DNA from: Azonexus sp.
GTDB taxonomy: Bacteria; Pseudomonadota; Gammaproteobacteria; Burkholderiales; Rhodocyclaceae
Assembly (NCBI GenBank): GCA_031274715.1
Contig: JAISPT010000012.1
Location: forward strand, 1-27,544
Length of the DNA: 27,544 nucleotides
Reading direction: 5' to 3'
The position numbers and the translations under genes were made by a program. Of the stretch, positions 1 to 8,150 are shown piece after piece. The notes beneath the pieces were generated by a model that saw only the letters and a list, made by a program, of their open reading frames with translations, was not told the origin of the DNA and searched no databases. Within the stretch, counting starts at the first letter, position 1. Each line of letters starts with the position of its first letter.

Positions 1-557
1 GGGGCGTCGGGCGGCAGCGGCAGGTCGCTGTAAATTTCGCCGAGCACGCGCCATGAACCTTGCTGCGACAGCAGTAGTGTGTGCTTACCACGCCAGCCAA
101 GGCCGGCCTGACGGGCGAATTCGACTTCCATGACCGGCGCTGAGTCGGCAAAGACGCGGTAGCCAAAAGGGCCAGCCACGGCGGCGACGGCATCGGCCAG
201 TTTCTGGAGCCGGGTACGCACGATTTTGTGATAGTCGCGGCCCTGGGCGTAGCGCGAAATGGCCGCCTCTTCGGGGCCGGGCGCGGCCTGCTGGGACGGC
301 AGATAATCGAGCGCCGCCGAAATCACCGTCAGGGTGCCGGGGTGCAACTGCGTTGGTTGGGCGCGCAGTTCGGCATGGCGGGCCATATAATCCATCGCGC
401 CGTGGCAGCCTTCGGCCAGCCAGGCGCGCAGCCGGTCGACGGCCGACCCCGGCTCGGCACGGGCGACGCCGATGGCGGCGAAGCCGAGTTTCCTGCCGGC
501 GGCGCGGATTTCCTCGCGTAGCGCCGCGTAATCCACCGTGGAGTCCTGATTGTGCAT
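1..557 (-). CDS. queG: epoxyqueuosine reductase QueG, 5' part only (runs off the window)
   Basis: QueG reduces epoxyqueuosine to queuosine in the wobble base of tRNAs with GUN anticodons, using cobalamin and two [4Fe-4S] clusters. The minus-strand frame starts at ATG 555-557 (MHNQDSTVDYAALREEIRAA) and stays open to base 1, giving about 185 residues. Seen directly: GFAAIGVAR near residue 25, SRYAQGRDYHKIVR near 105, and FADSAPVMEVEFARQAGLGWRGKHTLL from about residue 136. The Asp of DSAP (D138) corresponds to the proposed catalytic acid of the family. The iron-sulfur and HEAT-repeat C-terminal half lies outside the window, so intactness cannot be judged. Its start codon overlaps the start of the divergent tsaE by 6 bases. 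Confidence 0.93.
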   Translation of the reverse strand, partial: MHNQDSTVDYAALREEIRAAGRKLGFAAIGVARAEPGSAVDRLRAWLAEGCHGAMDYMARHAELRAQPTQLHPGTLTVISAALDYLPSQQAAPGPEEAAISRYAQGRDYHKIVRTRLQKLADAVAAVAGPFGYRVFADSAPVMEVEFARQAGLGWRGKHTLLLSQQGSWRVLGEIYSDLPLPPDA

Positions 558-1079
558 AGCCCCGATGTTACCGCCGCTGTTGCCACCATTCACCACTTGC
601 CCGACGAGGCCGCGACGCAGCGCTTCGGGGCATTGCTGGCGCCACGTTTGAGCGGTGGGCTAGTCGTCTACCTCGAAGGCGACCTGGGGGCCGGCAAGAC
701 GACCCTGGCGCGGGCGCTGATCCGTGCCCTCGGGCATGCCGGTCCGGTCAAAAGTCCGACCTATTCCCTGGTTGAAGTTTATGTGGTTTCGAGCTTATAC
801 TTATATCACTTTGATTTTTATCGTTTCGAGTCACCTGAGGAGTTTCTCGATGCGGGATTCGGCGAATACTTCAACAAAGGCGCGGTCTGTCTGGTCGAAT
901 GGCCGGAGCGCGCCGCGGGCTGCGTCCCGCTGCCGGATCTCCGTTTGCGCCTGCGCCACGAGGGCCAGGGCCGGGTGCTCGAAACTGTCGTCGATTCGCC
1001 GGAAGGAGCGCAATGTCTAGAAGGCCTGGCCTCAGCCTGGAACGCCGGCAACTCCTCCGTTATGCCGGCGCCGCGCTGA
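552..1079 (+). CDS. tsaE: tRNA threonylcarbamoyladenosine biosynthesis ATPase TsaE
   Basis: TsaE is the P-loop ATPase partner of TsaD/TsaB in making t6A37 on ANN-decoding tRNAs. Seen: the Walker A loop GDLGAGKTTLAR at residues 43-54, KSPTYSLVEVY after it, the LYHFDFYRFESPEEF segment, and CLVEWPERA, all in family order. Length is 175 aa, slightly longer than the usual 150-160. The start taken is GTG 552, which overlaps the divergent queG start; no good ATG precedes the conserved region. The C-terminal 22 or so codons run 67 bases into amiC in another frame, so the two genes are probably translationally coupled. A tsaE-amidase pairing is common in proteobacteria, but the usual nnr and mutL neighbours are absent here. 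Confidence 0.93.
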   Translation: MHSPDVTAAVATIHHLPDEAATQRFGALLAPRLSGGLVVYLEGDLGAGKTTLARALIRALGHAGPVKSPTYSLVEVYVVSSLYLYHFDFYRFESPEEFLDAGFGEYFNKGAVCLVEWPERAAGCVPLPDLRLRLRHEGQGRVLETVVDSPEGAQCLEGLASAWNAGNSSVMPAPR

Positions 1080-2323
1080 TCCTCTCGGTGACGCCGCTGG
1101 CCGGCGCCGCGGCGAAGCTGCCGACGGTGCTCGCCGTGCGCGTTTGGCCATCCGCCGACTACACCCGTGTCACGCTCGAATGCAGCGCCGCGATCAAGTT
1201 CAACCATTTCCTGGTCGACAATCCTGATCGTCTGGTCATCGATATCGAAGGCGTCGAATTCAACAGCGTGCTCGACAGTCTGGCGGGCAAGCTGGCCGCC
1301 GACGACCCCAACATCAAGCTGTTGCGTGCCGGTCGCTTCAAACCGGGCATCGTGCGCCTGGTCATGGAGCTGAAGGGCAAGGTCAATCCGCAGGTATTCA
1401 CACTGGTGCCGATCGGCGAATACGGCCATCGTCTGGTGCTCGACGTCTATCCGGCGGAACCGCCCGATCCGCTGATGGCCCTGCTGGAAGGGCGCGAGGA
1501 CGGGGTCGAGCCGTTGAAGAACGAGCAGGATTTCCCGCTGGAGGAAAAAAAGCTGGCGGCGCCAGAAGTGCAAACAGCGAAAAAATCGGGCAAGCCGGTG
1601 GTTGACCGGCTGGTGACGATTACCCTCGACCCCGGACACGGCGGCGAGGATCCGGGCGCTATCGGCAAGGGCGGCACCTACGAGAAGAATGTCACGCTGG
1701 AAGTTGCCAAGCGTCTGAAGCGGCGCATCGATGCCGAACCGAACATGCGCGCGGTGCTGACTCGCGACTCCGATTTCTTCGTGCCGCTCAACGTCCGCGT
1801 GCAGAAGGCGCGGCGGGTGCAGTCCGACCTTTTCCTGTCGATCCATGCCGACGCCTGGATCAAGCCCGATGCCCGTGGTTCGTCGGTATTCGTGCTGTCT
1901 GAGCGCGGCGCTTCGAGCACCCAGGCGCGCCTCTTGGCGCAGCGCGAGAACGAGGCTGATCTAGTCGGCGGCGTCAATATCCGCTCCCGCGACCCCTTCC
2001 TCGCCCGTACCCTGCTCGATCTGTCGCAGACGGCAACCATCGCCGACAGCCTGAAGCTTGGCCGCTACCTGCTTGGCGAACTGGGGACGATCAACACCTT
2101 GCACAAGAGCCAAGTCGAGCAGGCTGGCTTTGCCGTGCTCAAGGCGCCGGACATTCCCTCGGCACTGATTGAGACAGCCTTTATCTCCAATCGAGAAGAG
2201 GAGCGTCGGCTCAACGACGACGCCTATCAGGAGAAATTGGCCGAAGCCATCATCCGCGGCATCCGCCAGTATTTTATCAAGCATCCGCCCGGCCCGAAGG
2301 CGCGGCTCGCCGTACTCGACTAA
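1013..2323 (+). CDS. amiC: N-acetylmuramoyl-L-alanine amidase (AmiC/AmiB type)
   Basis: Periplasmic zinc amidase that removes the peptide stem from peptidoglycan, mainly during daughter-cell separation. The start ATG 1013 has a strong site (GGAAGGAG) just upstream and gives 436 aa. The N-terminus has a twin-arginine-like signal (ERRQLLRYAGAALILS, residues 10-25) ending near AGAAA. An AMIN domain follows (about 37-135; LVIDIEGVEF, GHRLVLDVYP), then a charged linker and an Amidase_3 domain (about 200-425). The zinc ligands are visible as H209 (DPGHGG), E224 (YEKNVTL) and H278 (SIHADAW), with the catalytic Glu E387 in LIETAFISN. All key residues are present, so it should be active. AmiB is an equally possible name; the Tat-like signal favours AmiC. 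Confidence 0.93.
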   Translation: MSRRPGLSLERRQLLRYAGAALILSVTPLAGAAAKLPTVLAVRVWPSADYTRVTLECSAAIKFNHFLVDNPDRLVIDIEGVEFNSVLDSLAGKLAADDPNIKLLRAGRFKPGIVRLVMELKGKVNPQVFTLVPIGEYGHRLVLDVYPAEPPDPLMALLEGREDGVEPLKNEQDFPLEEKKLAAPEVQTAKKSGKPVVDRLVTITLDPGHGGEDPGAIGKGGTYEKNVTLEVAKRLKRRIDAEPNMRAVLTRDSDFFVPLNVRVQKARRVQSDLFLSIHADAWIKPDARGSSVFVLSERGASSTQARLLAQRENEADLVGGVNIRSRDPFLARTLLDLSQTATIADSLKLGRYLLGELGTINTLHKSQVEQAGFAVLKAPDIPSALIETAFISNREEERRLNDDAYQEKLAEAIIRGIRQYFIKHPPGPKARLAVLD

Positions 2324-3369
2324 AACAGCTCGATTTCCCCGCGTATCCTGTCCCGCTCCGGCAACTGCCGGTTGGCGACCAGATCGTCGCGGCAGGCGAT
2401 GCGGTTGCGTCCGTGGCGCTTGGCGAAATACAGCGCCTCGTCGGCGCGGTCGATGGCGTCGGCCGGCGTGTCGTGCGGTTGCAAGTGGCTAAAGCCGATA
2501 CTGATGGTGATGTGGCCGATGCGGCTGAACACTTGGCTGGCGATCTCGTTGCGGAAGCGTTCCAGCGTCGCCTGGGCCGACGCGGCGTCGGTCGGCTGCA
2601 ACAGAGCGACGAATTCCTCGCCGCCGAAACGGAACAACTGGTCGTCGAAACGGAAGGACCGGCGCATCACCTGGGCGACCAGGATCAGTACCTCGTCGCC
2701 GATCAGGTGGCCGAAATTGTCGTTGACTTGCTTGAAGTGGTCGATATCGCAGACCGCCAGCCAGTGGCTGGCTGCTCCGGAACGGCCACGGCGTCGCCGC
2801 GGCTCGCTGCCGTGGCCGCCGAGCCGTTCGTCGTTGGCGGCTTGGCCGAGCAGTTCGAACAGGTGTTTGTCGAAGGTCTTGCGGCTGAGTAGGCCGGTCA
2901 GCGAATCACCCTCGCCGTAATCGAGTAGGGCGATGTGGTTGTTGAAATACTCGATCAGTCCCATTAGCACCGCCCGCTGGTCGGCCGAAAACTCGTCATG
3001 GAGGACCAGATCGATCATGTAGCTCGGTTCCTCGCGGCGGATGATCGGGAACACGATGCGGTGCGAACCGTCGTCGCGCCGTTCGAGTACCACCGAGCTT
3101 TCGGCGCGGCAGCGTTGCAGCAGCCGATCCTGATCGATGCCGTGGCAGAACTGGCGGTCCGGCAGGTAGGCGTTGCGCAGGAAGGCGCCGTTCGGCCCGA
3201 TGCCGGCACAAGGGAAGAAAACAGCCTTGTTGCGCCCGGTGTAGCAGCGGTAGATGGTGGTCTGCCGTGGCTGGAACAACCTGTTCAGCGCGTCGACCAT
3301 GGCTGAATTGATTTCGGTCCGGTCGCGATGGGCCGAAATCTTCACAACATGGGTAATCAGGTCGAGCAT
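2320..3369 (-). CDS. diguanylate cyclase with N-terminal sensory region (GGDEF)
   Basis: Makes cyclic di-GMP from two GTP. The 349-aa protein has no membrane segment or signal peptide, so it is cytosolic. Residues 1 to about 150 look like a degenerate GAF-type sensory domain, an inference from secondary-structure pattern and position. The GGDEF domain begins at DSLTGLLSRKTFD and carries CDIDHFKQVND and the active-site signature GGEEF at residues 249-253. An RxxD inhibitory site (R240-F-D-D243) lies exactly five residues before the signature, so product inhibition is expected. There is no EAL domain. The gene is convergent with amiC and their stop codons overlap. No strong ribosome binding site is visible before ATG 3367-3369. 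A type IV pilus operon lies in the same window, but a functional link is only a guess. Confidence 0.9.
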   Translation of the reverse strand: MLDLITHVVKISAHRDRTEINSAMVDALNRLFQPRQTTIYRCYTGRNKAVFFPCAGIGPNGAFLRNAYLPDRQFCHGIDQDRLLQRCRAESSVVLERRDDGSHRIVFPIIRREEPSYMIDLVLHDEFSADQRAVLMGLIEYFNNHIALLDYGEGDSLTGLLSRKTFDKHLFELLGQAANDERLGGHGSEPRRRRGRSGAASHWLAVCDIDHFKQVNDNFGHLIGDEVLILVAQVMRRSFRFDDQLFRFGGEEFVALLQPTDAASAQATLERFRNEIASQVFSRIGHITISIGFSHLQPHDTPADAIDRADEALYFAKRHGRNRIACRDDLVANRQLPERDRIRGEIELF

Positions 3370-3404
3370 CTGCAGGGGCCGAACAAATCAAATGAGCGGG
3401 CGCG

Positions 3405-3410
3405 ATTATA
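3405..3410 (-). promoter_or_regulatory. candidate -10 box for the GGDEF gene
   Basis: A perfect TATAAT on the minus strand lies 35 bases upstream of the GGDEF start codon, in the 121-base divergent gap shared with ribF. No convincing -35 hexamer is seen at the usual spacing, so this is a candidate only. Confidence 0.35.
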
Positions 3411-3456
3411 GCCATAGTTGGTGCACTATTTTCGCGGCCGGCAGGCTGTGGGCCAT

Positions 3457-3462
3457 TATAAT
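3457..3462 (+). promoter_or_regulatory. candidate -10 box for ribF-ileS-lspA-fkpB-ispH
   Basis: A perfect TATAAT lies 28 bases upstream of the ribF ATG in the divergent intergenic gap. It would serve the whole overlapping run to ispH. The -35 region is poor (nothing close to TTGACA 16-18 bases upstream), so confidence rests on the -10 match and position. Confidence 0.4.
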
Positions 3463-3490
3463 TCAACGTTTTTTTCCGGTTTTCCACTTC

Positions 3491-4423
3491 ATGCGCGTCT
3501 ATCGCGGTCATTCGCGTCCTGTTTCCGCTCCAGTCGTTCTCGCCATCGGCAATTTCGATGGGGTGCACCTCGGCCATGCGGCGCTGCTCGGGCAATTGGC
3601 CGAAGCAGCAGAGCAGTTGCGGTTGGCGCCGACGATCCTGACCTTCGAGCCGCATCCGCGCGAATTTTTCGCCCCGGCTTCGGCCCCGGCCCGGCTCACT
3701 ACCCTGCGCGAAAAACTGGAGCTGTTGGGCGAGGCCGGCGTCACCCAGGCCATGGTCTGCCCCTTCAATGCGAATTTCGCGGCACTCTCGGCCGAGCAGT
3801 TCATCGAGCAGGTACTGTGCCGTGGGCTGCGGACACGGCAATTGATCGTCGGCGACGATTTTCGTTTCGGCCGCGGTCGCCAGGGCGATTTCGCGCTGTT
3901 GCAGGCGGCTGGCCAGCGCCTGGGCTTCGACGTCATGGCGATGCCCAGCGTCGTCGTCGCCGGTGAGCGCGTTTCCAGTTCCGGCGTGCGTCGCGCCCTG
4001 GCCGCCGGTGACATGGATCATGCCGCCCGCCTGCTCGGTCGCCCCTACGGCATGGACGGCCAGGTCTCGCATGGCGACAAGATCGGCCGACAGCTTGGTT
4101 TTGCCACCGCCAATATCCGCCTCAAGCACAATCCGCTGCCGATGACCGGCGTTTTCGCGGTCGAGGTCGGTGGCCTCGGCGAGCGGCCGCTGCCCGGCGT
4201 TGCCAATCTCGGCATCCGGCCAACCGTCGGCGGTACGCGGCCGCTGCTGGAAGTGCATCTTTTCGATTTCGATCGCGATATTTACGGCGCCCACATCGCG
4301 GTGCGCTTCGTTCGCAAGCTGCGCGACGAACAACGCTTTCCCACTTTCGATGCCCTGAGGGCGCAGATCGCGGCCGACGCGGCGGCGGCCCGGGCTTTTT
4401 TCACGAGCAGGCAAAATGGCTGA
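3491..4423 (+). CDS. ribF: bifunctional riboflavin kinase / FAD synthetase
   Basis: Converts riboflavin to FMN and then to FAD. The start ATG 3491 gives 310 aa, the family length; upstream in-frame starts would add an unconserved extension through the promoter region. The N-terminal nucleotidyltransferase domain shows GNFDGVHLGH at residues 20-29, TFEPHPREFF, VGDDFRFGRGRQGDF and VSSSGVRRAL. The riboflavin kinase domain follows (about 183-305: GRPYGMDGQVSHGDKIGRQLGFATANI, GVANLGIRPTVGG, LLEVHLFDFDRDIYG). The usual Pro of the kinase PTAN motif is Ala here (FATAN). It overlaps ileS by 8 bases and heads a run of genes without gaps, in the order also known from Pseudomonas. Confidence 0.96.
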   Translation: MRVYRGHSRPVSAPVVLAIGNFDGVHLGHAALLGQLAEAAEQLRLAPTILTFEPHPREFFAPASAPARLTTLREKLELLGEAGVTQAMVCPFNANFAALSAEQFIEQVLCRGLRTRQLIVGDDFRFGRGRQGDFALLQAAGQRLGFDVMAMPSVVVAGERVSSSGVRRALAAGDMDHAARLLGRPYGMDGQVSHGDKIGRQLGFATANIRLKHNPLPMTGVFAVEVGGLGERPLPGVANLGIRPTVGGTRPLLEVHLFDFDRDIYGAHIAVRFVRKLRDEQRFPTFDALRAQIAADAAAARAFFTSRQNG

Positions 4424-7232
4424 CTACAAGGACACCCTGAATCTTCCCGACACGCCCTTCCCGATGCGTGGCGACCTGCCCAAGCGCGAACCGCAGTGGG
4501 TCGGCGAATGGCAGCAGAAGCAGCTCTACCAGCGCATCCGCGAGATCAGTGCTGGCCGGCCGAAATTCATCCTGCACGACGGCCCGCCGTACGCCAACGG
4601 CGACATCCACATCGGCCACGCGGTCAACAAAATTCTCAAGGACATCATCGTCCGCGCCAAGACCCTGTCTGGTTTCGACGCGCCCTACGTGCCGGGCTGG
4701 GATTGCCATGGCATGCCGATCGAGATCCAGATCGAGAAGACGCACGGCAAGAATATCGCCCGCGCGGAAGTCCAGAAGCTGGCCCGCGCCTACGCCGCCG
4801 AGCAGATCGAGCGGCAGAAGAAGGATTTCATCCGCCTCGGCGTGCTCGGCGAATGGGATAACCCCTACCTGACGATGGACTTCAAGACCGAGGCCGACGA
4901 GATTCGGGCGCTGGCGGCGATGATGCGGCGCGGTTTCGTTTATCGCGGCCTGAAGCCGGTAAATTGGTGCTTCGACTGCGGCTCGGCGCTGGCCGAGGCC
5001 GAGGTTGAATACCAGGACAAGAAATCGCCGGCCATCGACGTCGCCTTCGCCGTGGCTGAGCGCGACAAGCTGGCCGCCGCCTTCGGCCTGGCCGAACTGC
5101 CGGTGGGCGAAGCGTATGCCGTGATCTGGACTACGACGCCGTGGACCGTTCCTGGCAACCAGGCGCTCAACGCGCATCCCGAAATCACCTACAACCTGGT
5201 GCAGACCGAGAAGGGCTGCCTGATTCTGGCCGCCGACCTGCAAGAAAGCTGTCTCGCTCGCTATGGCCTGAGCGGTACCACGGTTGCCCGTTGCCAGGGT
5301 GCGGCGCTGGAGCGCATCGCTTTCCGCCATCCCTTCTATGATCGTCTGTCGCCGGTTTTTCTCGGCGACTATGTGACACTCGATGCCGGTACCGGCATCG
5401 TCCATTCGGCCCCGGCCTACGGCCTGGAGGACTTCCAGTCGTGCAAGCATTACGGCCTACATAACGAAGACATCCTGACGCCGGTGCAGGGCGACGGTAC
5501 CTTTGCCGCCGACCTGCCGTTCTTCGGCGGCCTGAACGTGTGGAAAGCCAACCCGGTCATCGTCGACAAGCTGGCCGAAGTTGGCGCGCTGCTCAAACAC
5601 GCCAACGTCGAACACAGCTATATGCACTGCTGGCGGCACAAGACGCCGCTGATCTACCGTGCCACCAGCCAGTGGTTCGTGCGTATGGACGCGCCGGATA
5701 TCGACAGCCAGGGCGTCGTCGCCACCGAGCCGGCCGGCCACACGCTACGCGTGGCGGCGCTGCAAGGTGTCGAGGACACCGCCTTCTACCCAGCCTGGGG
5801 TAAAAACCGCCTGCATGCGATGATCGCCAACCGCCCGGATTGGTGCATTTCGCGCCAGCGCAACTGGGGCGTGCCGCTGCCCTTCTTTACCCACAAGGTG
5901 ACCGGCGAACTGCATCCCAACACGCTCGAACTGATGGAAGCCGTCGCCCGGCGCGTCGAGCAGGGCGGCATCGAAGCGTGGACGCAACTGGACGTCGGCG
6001 AACTGCTCGGCAATGAGGCTGCCGACTATGTCAAGACCACCGACATCCTCGATGTCTGGTTCGATTCCGGTACCACCCACCTGAGCGTCATGCGTGGCTC
6101 ACACGGCGACCAACTGCTCTGGCCGGCCGACCTCTACCTCGAAGGCTCGGACCAGCATCGCGGCTGGTTCCATTCCTCGCTGCTGACCGGCGCCGCCATC
6201 GATGGCCGGGCGCCGTACAAGGCCTTGCTGACGCACGGCTTCGTCGTCGACGGCAAAGGCCACAAGATGTCGAAGTCGCGGGGTAACGTCATCGCGCCGC
6301 AGCAGGTCTCCGACAAGATGGGCGCCGATATCCTGCGCCTGTGGACGGCCGCAACCGACTATTCCGGCGAACTGTCGATCTCCGACGAAATCCTCAAACG
6401 CGTCGTCGAAGGCTACCGCCGCATCCGTAACACGTTGCGCTTCCTGCTGGCCAACGTCTCCGATTTCGCCGCTACCATGGACATGCTGCCGGTTGACGAA
6501 TGGCTGGAAATCGACCGCTACGCGCTGGCCCTGACCCGCCAGTTGCAGGAAACCTGCCGCGCCGACTACGACCGCTACGAGTTCCACCGCGTCGTCCAGG
6601 CGTTGCAAACCTTCTGCTCGGAAGACCTGGGCGGCTTCTACCTCGACATCCTCAAGGACCGCCTGTACACCACGGCCCCCAAGTCGATCGCCCGCCGCTC
6701 GGCGCAATCGGCGCTGTGGCACATCACCCAATCTCTGGTTCGTCTGCTGGCGCCGATCACCACCTTCACCGCTGAGGAGGTCTGGGCCGTGCTGAATGGC
6801 CAGGCCGACGACTCGGTGATGTTCCAGCTTTGGCACGACCTGCCGGCGCCGGCTGGCGAGGACGAGTTGCTGGCCAAGTGGGCGATCGTCCGCGCGGTGC
6901 GCAACGACGTTACCAAGGCCTTGGAAGCCCAGCGCGAAGCCGGCCGGATCGGCGCGGCGCTGCAAGCGACCGTCGAAATCCGCTGCACCGGAGAAAAGTA
7001 CGATGCCCTGGCGGCGCTCGGCGATGACCTGAAATTCGTCTTCATCTGCTCGGCCACGACGCTGGTCCGCGATGCGGCCGAGCAGGTGCTGGCGACGCCG
7101 CTGGAACATGCCAAATGCGAGCGCTGCTGGCACGTCCGCCCGGACGTCGGCGCCGATGCTGGGCATCCAGCCCTGTGCGGTCGTTGCGTCAGCAATCTGC
7201 ATGGTGCCGGCGAGGTGCGCTGCTGTGCCTAA
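4416..7232 (+). CDS. ileS: isoleucyl-tRNA synthetase
   Basis: Class I synthetase that charges tRNA-Ile. It has 938 aa, the normal length for the bacterial zinc-containing form. Seen: the HIGH signature at H65-I-G-H68 (PPYANGDIHIGHAVNK), the editing-domain segment WTTTPWTVPGNQALN near residue 240, TRQWFVRM-like ATSQWFVRMD, WCISRQRNWGVPLP, DVWFDSGTTH, the KMSKS loop at K617-S621, and a C-terminal zinc finger with C901, C904, C921 and C924. The ATG at 4416 lies inside the end of ribF, and its last codons overlap lspA by 8 bases. All catalytic signatures are intact. This is the bacterial type rather than the mupirocin-resistant eukaryote-like type. Confidence 0.98.
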   Translation: MADYKDTLNLPDTPFPMRGDLPKREPQWVGEWQQKQLYQRIREISAGRPKFILHDGPPYANGDIHIGHAVNKILKDIIVRAKTLSGFDAPYVPGWDCHGMPIEIQIEKTHGKNIARAEVQKLARAYAAEQIERQKKDFIRLGVLGEWDNPYLTMDFKTEADEIRALAAMMRRGFVYRGLKPVNWCFDCGSALAEAEVEYQDKKSPAIDVAFAVAERDKLAAAFGLAELPVGEAYAVIWTTTPWTVPGNQALNAHPEITYNLVQTEKGCLILAADLQESCLARYGLSGTTVARCQGAALERIAFRHPFYDRLSPVFLGDYVTLDAGTGIVHSAPAYGLEDFQSCKHYGLHNEDILTPVQGDGTFAADLPFFGGLNVWKANPVIVDKLAEVGALLKHANVEHSYMHCWRHKTPLIYRATSQWFVRMDAPDIDSQGVVATEPAGHTLRVAALQGVEDTAFYPAWGKNRLHAMIANRPDWCISRQRNWGVPLPFFTHKVTGELHPNTLELMEAVARRVEQGGIEAWTQLDVGELLGNEAADYVKTTDILDVWFDSGTTHLSVMRGSHGDQLLWPADLYLEGSDQHRGWFHSSLLTGAAIDGRAPYKALLTHGFVVDGKGHKMSKSRGNVIAPQQVSDKMGADILRLWTAATDYSGELSISDEILKRVVEGYRRIRNTLRFLLANVSDFAATMDMLPVDEWLEIDRYALALTRQLQETCRADYDRYEFHRVVQALQTFCSEDLGGFYLDILKDRLYTTAPKSIARRSAQSALWHITQSLVRLLAPITTFTAEEVWAVLNGQADDSVMFQLWHDLPAPAGEDELLAKWAIVRAVRNDVTKALEAQREAGRIGAALQATVEIRCTGEKYDALAALGDDLKFVFICSATTLVRDAAEQVLATPLEHAKCERCWHVRPDVGADAGHPALCGRCVSNLHGAGEVRCCA

Positions 7233-7725
7233 GGCGGCGCACTGGTACGGCTTGGCCGGGCTGGTCATCGTCCTCGACCAACTCAGCAAATGGGTGGTGC
7301 TCAATAGCCTCGACTACGGCCAGAGCATCACCGTCACGCCATTCTGGAACTGGGTGCTGACCTTCAACCCCGGCGCGGCCTTCAGCTTTCTCGCTGACCA
7401 GCCGGGCTGGCAGCGCTGGTTCTTCACCATTCTGGCGCTGGCCGTCTCGGCCTGGATCGCCGTGGTGCTGCGCCAGCACCCGCAGCACAAGCTGGCTTCG
7501 CTGGCGCTGGCCCTGATCCTGGGCGGCGCGCTGGGCAACGTGATCGACCGCCTGCGTTTCGGCGCCGTCGTCGATTTCGTCCAGTGGCACGCCGCCGGCT
7601 ACTACTGGCCGGCCTTCAACGTCGCCGATGCGGCGATCACCGTCGGCGCCGTACTCCTCATCATCGAACAGTTGCTGGCCGGCCGCCGCGAATCTGCTAA
7701 AAAAACTGCCGGGAAAAAATCATGA
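7225..7725 (+). CDS. lspA: lipoprotein signal peptidase (signal peptidase II)
   Basis: Inner-membrane aspartic protease that cleaves signal peptides from diacylated prolipoproteins. The start chosen is GTG 7225, which gives 166 aa (VPKAAHWYGLAGLVIVLDQLSKW), matches the family N-terminus and has GAGGTG upstream; it overlaps the ileS end by 8 bases. Four hydrophobic segments are visible. The catalytic pair is D108 in GNVIDRLRFGAVVDF and D135 in FNVADAAITVG. NPGAAFSF, typical of the family, is at about residues 48-55. The stop overlaps the fkpB start as ATGA. An in-frame open stretch back to 7072 is a shadow of ileS. Confidence 0.96.
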   Translation: MPKAAHWYGLAGLVIVLDQLSKWVVLNSLDYGQSITVTPFWNWVLTFNPGAAFSFLADQPGWQRWFFTILALAVSAWIAVVLRQHPQHKLASLALALILGGALGNVIDRLRFGAVVDFVQWHAAGYYWPAFNVADAAITVGAVLLIIEQLLAGRRESAKKTAGKKS

Positions 7726-8150
7726 CTACCGTCCGCTCAGATAGCTACCTGACCTTGCATTACCGCATCACCACCCTCGACGGCGAGGAATTCCTGTCCA
7801 CCTTCGATATGAGTCCGGCGACCTTGCAGATGGGCGGCGGCCAGTTGGCCGATACGCTGGAATCGGTGCTGCTTGGCCTGCCGGCACACGAGCGCTTTGT
7901 CTTCGAACTCGAACCCAACGACGCCTTCGGCCAGCACAATCCCCGCTTGGTTGAGCGCATCGCCCGCAGCGGCCTGCCGGCCGACATGGAACTCAAGGAG
8001 AATTCGGTCGTCGAATTCACTGCGCCCAACGGCGGCAGCTTTGCTGGTTTTCTGCGCGAACTGGACATGACGTACGCCCTCTTCGACTTCAACCACCCGC
8101 TGGCCGGCAAGACCATCCGCTTCGAGGTGGAAATCATCGGAATCATGTAA
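7722..8150 (+). CDS. fkpB: FKBP-type peptidyl-prolyl isomerase, SlpA/FkpB type
   Basis: Small cytosolic prolyl isomerase with an inserted chaperone flap, 142 aa. Seen: YLTLHYRITTLDGEEFLSTF at the start, LESVLLGLPAHERFVFELEPNDAFGQHNPRLVERI in the middle (the EDAFG-like element typical of SlyD/SlpA proteins), and FDFNHPLAGKTIRFEVEIIGI at the end, the family hallmark. It starts within the lspA stop (ATGA) and its own TAA shares one base with the ispH ATG. Placement between lspA and ispH is the classic proteobacterial order. The short histidine-poor C-terminus points to SlpA rather than SlyD. Confidence 0.95.
   Translation: MTTVRSDSYLTLHYRITTLDGEEFLSTFDMSPATLQMGGGQLADTLESVLLGLPAHERFVFELEPNDAFGQHNPRLVERIARSGLPADMELKENSVVEFTAPNGGSFAGFLRELDMTYALFDFNHPLAGKTIRFEVEIIGIM

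Noticed and set aside
818..1846. 342-codon minus-strand open frame opposite tsaE and amiC
   Set aside because: Composition is the mirror of amiC codons, with no family motif; amiC has all catalytic residues and a good ribosome site.
2996..4414. Long open frame of 472 codons on the minus strand opposite ribF
   Set aside because: It lies antisense to ribF and partly to the GGDEF gene frame, has no recognisable domain and runs through a clear promoter gap; high GC makes such shadow frames common.
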